This document shows positions 20,700-25,619 of a stretch of 25,619 nucleotides of DNA, one piece after another. The DNA is from Chara braunii (Eukaryota > Streptophyta > Charophyceae > Charales > Characeae): assembly GCA_003427395.1 (NCBI GenBank), contig BFEA01000294.1, positions 1,847,358-1,872,976 on the forward strand, read 5' to 3'. Positions within the stretch are counted from its first letter, which is position 1, and every line of letters starts with the position of its first letter. Under the pieces are notes generated by a model. It was not told where the DNA came from, made no database searches, and saw only the letters and a program-made list of their open reading frames with translations. Both the position numbers and the translations under genes were made by a program.

Positions 20700-21480
20700 C
20701 ATGCGTATATACCCATGCTTTATTGGTAGATTCATTCGCTTCTTTTTATTTATTCATTTATTTTATTTATTTATTCTCCCGAGGTAAGCCGCATGGTTGT
20801 AGACTCACCTCCTTTCTTCTTGTCGCTGTTTGAATCGTCCGCCGCTGTCGCCTTCAACTCGTCGTTCGACTAGGCACGTATTGCCTCGACTCCTCCTCTC
20901 AACCGGACTCACGCCCTTTTCTTCTCCTACTTCTTCCTTCTACCCTCCCCCTTTTCTCGCTGTCACCTTCTCCTTAATCCGAGGAGACTCACAACCGATA
21001 CGAGTTGTCGTGGGTGTAGGTTCGAAGGCAATACAAAGCCGCTATGCCTTCCGTCCACGACTCCAACTCGAGTCATCACCATCCCGTCGATCACTCAGGT
21101 AAGTATTTTCCTTCTCTCTCCTTCTTCGCGTGACTTCTTCTCGTCTTCCCTTACGAGCCCCACTCTTGTGCGCCTTCCTCCACCTTTCCTTTGCGTAACT
21201 CATACCGTGCCCTCCTCTACTTTTCTCGACGAGTATCGCCGTGCCCTTCGGCTTGTGCCGCCCTTCCCACGGCGAGTCCTGACCGGGTCGCAGTCGAGGC
21301 GTCCTTCTCCTAAATGAATCTGCCCCTAGTAAAGGGCGGGGTTCATTTGAGCACCCTCGGGCAAATAGGCCGTTGAAAAAAGTAACAAGAGTAAAACAAG
21401 GAAAATAAGAATAATAAAATTAAAATAAAGGAACCGAACTAACAAAATCTAACGAAATTCCGCCTACAGTTCCCCCTACC
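20700..21480. other. Non-coding, pyrimidine-rich stretch
   Basis: Includes a TTTATTTA-type run at 20746-20773 and pyrimidine-rich sequence to about 21330. An ORF at 20830-21102 is compositionally driven (S, R, P) and not recognised. Confidence 0.5.
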
Positions 21481-21485
21481 TTACC

Positions 21486-21509
21486 AAGTGTCGGAGTCCT
21501 ACGACACTT
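21486..21509. other. 8-bp perfect hairpin
   Basis: AAGTGTCG (21486-21493) pairs with CGACACTT (21502-21509) around an 8-nt loop. On the minus strand it is preceded by GTTGGTTAGAGC, a D-arm-like word, so it may be part of a tRNA-derived fragment. No transcription terminator function is implied. Confidence 0.5.
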
Positions 21510-21634
21510 AGCTCTAACCAACGTACTAACCTTACTAACTTCTGTAAGTGAGGTCGTGGGTTCAAGTCCCGGTTGACCGTGACTTGGCCAAAATTGAGTT
21601 GGAGTCCCTGTCAAAAAGGGATCCAGTCTTAGTG

Positions 21635-21712
21635 GCATGTAGGTTTCGATCCCTGTATCTTCTGATTAGCAGACATCCCCTAAACCCACTGAGCTAGCCC
21701 ACTTCGAATAGA
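21635..21712 (-). other. tRNA-like fragment (degenerate tRNA or SINE head)
   Basis: On the minus strand GGGCTAGCTCAGTGGG matches the Pol III A-box pattern TRGCNNAGYNGG. It is followed by TCTGCTAATCAGA (a short-looped anticodon-arm-like hairpin) and then GGATCGAAACC, one mismatch from the B-box GGTTCGANNCC. The ends AGTGG and CCACT can pair as part of an acceptor stem. The T stem and anticodon loop do not fold canonically, so it is not a working tRNA gene. A tRNA-derived SINE or a pseudo-tRNA is likelier. No isotype can be assigned. Confidence 0.4.
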
Positions 21713-21719
21713 AGGGGAG

Positions 21720-22450
21720 CAACTCCGTATGTAAATAATAGCGGCTCGGTCCTACTAGTGGTCTGAACCCTTTCTTGAGTATAGACGGGAGTGTGAAGTT
21801 TCATCGGTCCGTATGTCAATCTGAAAGCTTGTTGGTTTGTGTATGCTTGCGCATGTCAGACTGCATGCTTATCGGCTTGGGCGTGCGTGTGTCCCGCAAG
21901 GGCACTTAGTTTCTCAGAAGGCCCATAGGCCCTGTACTTAGCCGTGGCCGCGCCATTTGGAGGTCGCAGAAGGGACACATTCTAGCGGCGGGTAGGTCGG
22001 TGCGTAGCTATGGTCGTGACTTTCATCGTCCGCTACATCCTAAGTGCAACGGAGGACATTCAAGTAACAGGTGGTTCGGTACCTCACCATATCGAGTTAG
22101 ACACGGCGGTACTTGACTCGGAGGCCGAGTCGGGAAATATACCTGGTGCCGGAAGATAGACAGATACCTGACCAGGCCTCAGTGCGTGTCGTGGATCTCA
22201 CCGGCACAATATCAATTCAACTGAACCTTCGACCTTTCTGTCGAGGGGTATCACCACTGATCCTAATCATCGCGGCGCGTGTCATAACAACGCGCACGCA
22301 TACTAAACGAAATTTTCTCACCGATTTTTGCCCCGGCCTCAGTGGCCGAGGATTTTGCTTCTAGTGTTACGCCAGGCGTGCACACCTCTCTCGTCCTAAA
22401 CTGGCTACGTCATGGTGGCTGGTGCCGCCACCGTGCCAAATGCAAAGACA
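21720..22450. other. Right part of the insertion, unique GC-richer block
   Basis: No gene recognised. Several small palindromes are visible, for example GACTCGG-AGG-CCGAGTC near 22117-22133 and CGGCC-TCAGT-GGCCG near 22335-22349. CpG-containing composition resembles the left end (9578-10000), but no shared sequence was found by eye. Confidence 0.45.
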
Positions 22451-22453
22451 AGG

Positions 22454-22479
22454 CAAAATACCCTTATAAGGGTATTTTG
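22454..22479. repeat. Perfect 26-bp palindrome near the right end of the insertion
   Basis: Positions 22454-22466 are the exact reverse complement of 22467-22479, with half-site CAAAATACCCTTA and no spacer. It ends 8 bp before pol coding resumes at 22488, so it belongs to the insertion terminus. Confidence 0.95.
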
Positions 22480-22487
22480 TCCGACAG

Positions 22488-23218
22488 CGAGATGTGGGAG
22501 GTTTACCGAACGCAGACGCACTATCTTAGTCATGCGCAGGGACGCGTATAATTTCACTTATAGACATTTATTTTGGGTATGAACAATTTCTCATTTATCC
22601 GTTGGATAGACCGGTGCACACGTCGATAGAGCTAATTCACATGAATGTAGCCCCACAAGGGTGGACTAATGTAGTGGCAATGGTTCAAAGGCATATGAAT
22701 CAGATCATGCCGACAATCAGTCCGCATATCACCCAACCATATATCGATGACTTGATGGTAAACGGATCGAAAGAGAAAGAAGAAGATAAAGTTATGTCAG
22801 GAGTAAGGCGATTCGTCTAGAAGCATGTTCATGACCTTGATAAAGTCTTGAGCCTAGAAGAGCATAATCCTACGGTAAGTGGGGCAAGGCGATTCGTCTN
22901 ACGGTAAGTGGGGCAAGGCGATTCGTCTAGAAGCATGTTCATGACCTTGATAAAGTCTTGAGCCTAGAAGAGCATAATCCTACGGTAAGTGGGGCGAAAT
23001 CCAAACATTGCATGAAAGAAACTACCATTTTAGGGTTCGTCTGCAATGAGAACGGTTATCGACCAAACTTGAAGAAGACGGACAAAATTATCGAACGACT
23101 AGTACCATTTCGTTTGATAATAAACATTAGGAGCTTCCTCGATGTGTGTGGATTTTGGAGGAGCTTCATCAAGAACTTTGCCGCCAAGACTGAACATTTG
23201 AGAAAGCTGGTGCGTTAG
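22488..23218 (+). pseudogene. Ty3/gypsy pol: RT palm and thumb, with internal duplication
   Basis: Resumes with RDVGGLPNAD, then ISLIDIYFGYEQF, where the motif A aspartate is codon 22563-22565. The active-site box YIDD lies at 22740-22751 and the thumb-side motif ILGFVCNENG at about 23026-23055. The segment FLDVCGFWRSFIKNFA (about 23136-23183) matches the RT-RNase H connection. Stops occur at 22527-22529 and 22818-22820. At 22805-22995 an 81-bp segment is duplicated around a single N (22900), and the frame changes there by exactly the 29 surplus bases. RT copies element RNA into DNA in the intact family; this copy cannot be translated through. Confidence 0.92.
22805..22995. repeat. 81-bp duplication with N and 28-bp repeated flank
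   Basis: The unit 22805-22885 recurs at 22915-22995. The N at 22900 has identical 28-bp sequence on its left (22872-22899) and right (22901-22928), typical of a gap whose two contig ends overlap but were not merged. Removing one overlap plus the N leaves a clean 27-codon tandem duplication in frame. Removing the whole duplication leaves RT of family-like length. Confidence 0.9.
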
Positions 23219-23800
23219 GATCAGGAATGAGTTTGGGGTGAAAGCCAAAAAAAAGTTGTGAAGGGCATGAAGGTGGAATTCAAGGAGGGAGGTTTGGTGT
23301 TGGGGGCGCCATACTATGAGGCCACTGAAGTCAGACTCTTTATCATTAAGACGGATGAGGGACCAACTGCCTTAGGAGGAGTCCTACTACAGGTGGATAT
23401 TGAAGGGAAGGAAAGGCTATTGGGATTTGAAAGTCGAACTCTTAATACAACTGAGAGGAACTACTCCTAGTTTAAAAAGAAGGCACTCGCGGTTCTCCAC
23501 TGCTTAAGGATCTTCCGAAATTATATCTTCGACAGAAGGTTCATATTGAGGGTAGACCCAACTAGACTTGCTTGTGCCCTGAAGAATTACACTCCACCAG
23601 ACCCAAAGTAGCCAGATGGTTGACCTACATCTGGATGTTCAATTTTGAGTTAGAGAGAATTCTAGGAAACCAGAATAGAGCGGATGGGTTCAGTTTTATC
23701 AACTGGGACAAGCCAGAGGAAGAGGCTGTAGAAGATATGTCACCCGTTGATGGGTTTTTGGATCAAGAAGAAGACGCCCTCCTTCACATTACCAAGTGGC
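23219..23800 (+). pseudogene. Ty3/gypsy pol: RNase H domain and connection
   Basis: After stops at 23216-23218 and 23228-23230 the frame continues to LFIIKTDEGPTALGGVLLQ, the first RNase H strand with its catalytic Asp at 23354-23356. Next comes TERNYS, then a stop at 23468-23470 where the family has Gln, then FKKKALAVLHCLRIF. VDPTRLACALKNYTPP carries a third acidic position. A frameshift near 23600 leads into ARWLTYIWMFNFELERILGN and NRADG, the usual tail preceding integrase. RNase H removes the RNA strand of the RNA-DNA hybrid in the intact element. It follows RT directly, as in Ty3/gypsy. Confidence 0.9.
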
Positions 23801-24180
23801 ACTTGCCAGTGCCAAGCTGTGTCGGCCACCCCATATAGTTAGCACCAAGGGGATATAAGCAGAAGGCAGAATTAGTACTTAAGCCTTTTGAAAAAGAAAC
23901 CCATGGGGAGGAAAGGACATTCAGTGGATGATGGAGTTGGCATAGACAAGTACTCATAGTTTGAGAGAGGAAGTGAAAATGATAGAGGAAGGTCCTAATC
24001 AGGTAGAAAAACACAAAAAATTGATGGGAGGAATGTACCTCCTCACCAATACGCTTCTGCAAGGAGACTTTGACTGAAGAGGCTCGTTGAATCCGACTGA
24101 AGGTGAAAACTTAGTGCAGAAAACCAGGACGATGAGTTTGAGGAAGAGGCGATTAAGGAAGCATCTCGTGCAGAAGAGCA
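23801..24180 (+). pseudogene. Ty3/gypsy pol: RNase H-integrase spacer
   Basis: Poorly conserved linker with several stops. Short in-frame traces (VEKHKKLMGGMYLL near 24003-24044, DDEFEEEAIKEASRAEEH near 24129-24182) show that it belongs to the same polyprotein. No separate function can be assigned. Confidence 0.6.
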
Positions 24181-25340
24181 CAATGGGATCTATCTGGAAT
24201 TGGGGCTACTTCTGTCGTGTGAAATGAGGGATAGGGATGCGAGCACGAAGACCCAGAAGTTAGGGCACCTCTGTTTGGTAAGAGATAACCATCTTTTTAT
24301 AAAAAGGCACGTGGGGAATCCCAAGAGGGTAGTTTGTGGAAATAGTCCACAGTTCGACATCATAGCAGCCTTTACATGATGGCATAGGAGGAGGACATCC
24401 AGGGATAAGTGCCGCATGCGCCAAGATAAGCGAGTTGTATCATTGGGGTGGAATGCTAGACATGGTTATCAAGTATTGTCAATCTTGTGTGCCTGGCCTA
24501 GAGAGGTCGCCCTAGAGGCCAGGAGGGGTGTTGCATCCAAGGCTAGAAGGAGAAGTGGGCGACGTTACACACCTGGACCTGTTGTCCATGCCATTTCGGA
24601 ATAATGACTATAATTACATCTTCGATGCGCGTGATAATCTTAGTGACTCTGTGGATGGCCGAGCCATCCGTACGAAGACCGGAGCGATCTTTGTGAGATG
24701 CATCGAAGAGTATCACTTTCATTATCCTTTTGTTAAGGAATTCGTGATAGACAGAGGATCGGGGTTTACCTGCTTGGAGGTGCAAGCCTTGTTATCAGGA
24801 TATGGCGTGGTAACGAACTGTATCACAGCGTCGCATCTTCAAGCAAATGCGCCAGTAGAAAGAGGGCACAATACCATCACGAATCTCCTTGCCAAGTGGA
24901 CAGAGGGTAGGCCCAACCGGTGGCCTAAGACCCTAAGGGCACCATTCTTTGTCGAGAATGTCACTATGAAGAGGACCACTAAGTACGCGTCTGCTACATT
25001 GTGGTACGGAAGGCACGCCACATTCCCTATTGAGAGCTTTCTGAAGACTTGGAGGCGTCAGGAGTTGGAAGCCAACTTGTTCTTTGAGGAATTGTTCTGG
25101 GCGCGACAGGTGGGAGCTATTGAGGAGAGGATTTAACAGACGTTTAACTAGGTGGAGAGGAGTCGTATGGACGATAAGGCTCGGTGGGATCAGATGGCAA
25201 GCGTACGTAAGGCACCTTTGGCAGTGGGGGATGTCGTACTGCTATATGATTCATCCCTAGAAAAACAGTGGTTAGGGTCATATCGGATTGTGTGATGTGG
25301 AAATTTTGGAGCCTACCAGATCAAGGAGTTGAACTGTGTA
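24181..25340 (+). pseudogene. Ty3/gypsy pol: integrase with zinc-binding, DDE core and GPY-like tail
   Basis: The N-terminal part GIYLELGLLLSCEMRDRD leads to an HHCC-type zinc-binding region. LHDGIGGGHPG and CQSC supply His and Cys ligands, with one extra base near 24371 shifting the frame. The catalytic core is intact at its key residues: Asp 24576-24578 (THLDLLS), Asp 24750-24752 (VIDRGSG) and Glu 24858-24860 (PVERGH). The D-to-E spacing is 35 residues, as expected for retroviral-type integrases. Stops lie at 24513-24515, 25134-25136, 25149-25151 and 25293-25295. The C-terminal module shows VGDVVLLYDSS then WLGSYRIV, a degraded GPY/F motif, and seems shortened just before it. Integrase inserts the cDNA into chromosomes in the intact element. 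Confidence 0.92.
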
Positions 25341-25344
25341 TCTT

Positions 25345-25619
25345 TTGAACGGAGAACGGGCAAAATTCAACGGCTGTTCATCCGTTTAACGGGCCCCAGG
25401 ACCCTCGTTAAATCCCGTTTAACGCAAAAACGGGGGCTTGGCGTTGAATTCAAAAAAACGGAATTCTCGCTTTGGGCCTCGGACACGTGTGCCTACGTGC
25501 CCGAACACTCAAACCTGAAAAAAAAAAAAAAAATCACCCCCCTTTGACACCCCCCCCCCAACACCCCTAAAGGACCGAAAAACCCCTATCTGACCCAGAA
25601 CACACCACCCGGCCCCTCC
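25345..25619. other. 3' flank of the pol relic, possible LTR remnant
   Basis: CGTTTAACG/CGTTTAACGC words recur (near 25383, 25424) with CTCGTTAAATCCCG between them. GAATTC occurs twice around a poly-A run (25446-25465). A poly-A run at 25518-25533 is followed by C-rich sequence. No polypurine tract plus TG start was identified, so an LTR is not claimed. Confidence 0.4.

Larger units (their letters stand above)
9578..22487. mobile_element. 12.9-kb insertion splitting the RT domain (nested element or composite)
   Basis: The left flank ends with codons for V-T-V at 9577 and the right flank opens with R-D-V-G-G-L-P-N-A-D at 22488. These are consecutive residues in gypsy RTs, so no pol codon is lost. 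Candidate ends are TGTCG at 9581-9585 and CGACA at 22483-22487, a 5-bp inverted pair. GATGT occurs on both sides (9579-9583 and 22491-22495) and could be a 5-bp target duplication. These two readings are not mutually consistent, so the exact ends are unresolved. No transposase, Rep/helicase, RT or tyrosine recombinase frame was recognised inside. Contents are repeats (listed separately). It could be a non-autonomous element, several nested ones, or partly a scaffolding product. Confidence 0.65.
8300..25345 (+). mobile_element. Decayed Ty3/gypsy LTR-retrotransposon pol, split by a 12.9-kb insertion
   Basis: Pol domains occur in the Ty3/gypsy order protease, RT, RNase H, integrase on the + strand. 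This order separates it from Ty1/copia, where integrase precedes RT. The left half covers 8333-9577 and the right half 22488-25340. Stops and frameshifts are present in every domain, so it is non-autonomous. No gag nucleocapsid zinc knuckle (CX2CX4HX4C) was seen upstream. No LTR pair, primer-binding site or polypurine tract was convincing, so the ends are approximate. Cellular role: none; a genomic parasite relic. Confidence 0.9.

Noticed and set aside
20830-21102. 90-residue + strand ORF
   Set aside because: Composition driven by pyrimidine-rich DNA; no family resemblance or supporting context.
22454-22487. Helitron 3' end
   Set aside because: A hairpin lies close to the junction, but the CTRR end, TC start and A/T target expected for Helitrons are missing, and no Rep/helicase frame was seen.

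Overview
The window is repeat-dominated nuclear DNA of a eukaryote. It has no bacterial gene layout, contains many microsatellites (AT, GA/CT, AAT) and long minisatellites, and carries one decayed Ty3/gypsy LTR retrotransposon. I see no intact host gene. The retroelement pol resembles, from memory and with low confidence, elements of plant or charophyte-alga genomes (Chara is my first guess). The repeat content alone would fit many eukaryotes.

Layout. Positions 1-8,300 are non-coding. A hammerhead-ribozyme core lies between two AT microsatellites (34-96). Then come CT and GA tracts, a 52-bp and an 89-bp tandem duplication, a GACT-rich decayed repeat, a pair of ~200-bp repeats (3.9-4.36 kb) and a large ~91-bp minisatellite of about 37 copies (4.44-7.82 kb). 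From about 8.3 kb a Ty3/gypsy pol relic runs protease, linker and the first part of reverse transcriptase (RT), up to 9,577. There it is interrupted. RT resumes at 22,488 at the very next family codon and continues through RNase H and integrase to about 25.34 kb. No gag and no LTR pair could be recognised.

The 12.9 kb between the two RT halves (9,578-22,487) is foreign to pol. It holds a unique GC-richer block, an array of hairpin-forming repeats (11.2-11.9 kb), a diverged modular array whose units are bounded by AAT tracts (12.6-18 kb), a second repeat family with long pyrimidine tracts (17.4-20.7 kb), tRNA-like fragments (21.4-21.7 kb) and a perfect 26-bp palindrome 8 bp before the right junction.

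Two places look like assembly artefacts. One is a 128-bp duplication separated by 18 of the 19 bases of the synthetic Tn5/Nextera mosaic end (13,501-13,518). The other is a single N at 22,900 flanked on both sides by the same 28 bp, sitting inside an 81-bp duplication in RT. Five more Ns lie at 13,737-13,829.

Nothing here works together as a pathway. The coding content is one dead retroelement. The most biologically interesting signals are the hammerhead core, the hairpin array and the large nested insertion.
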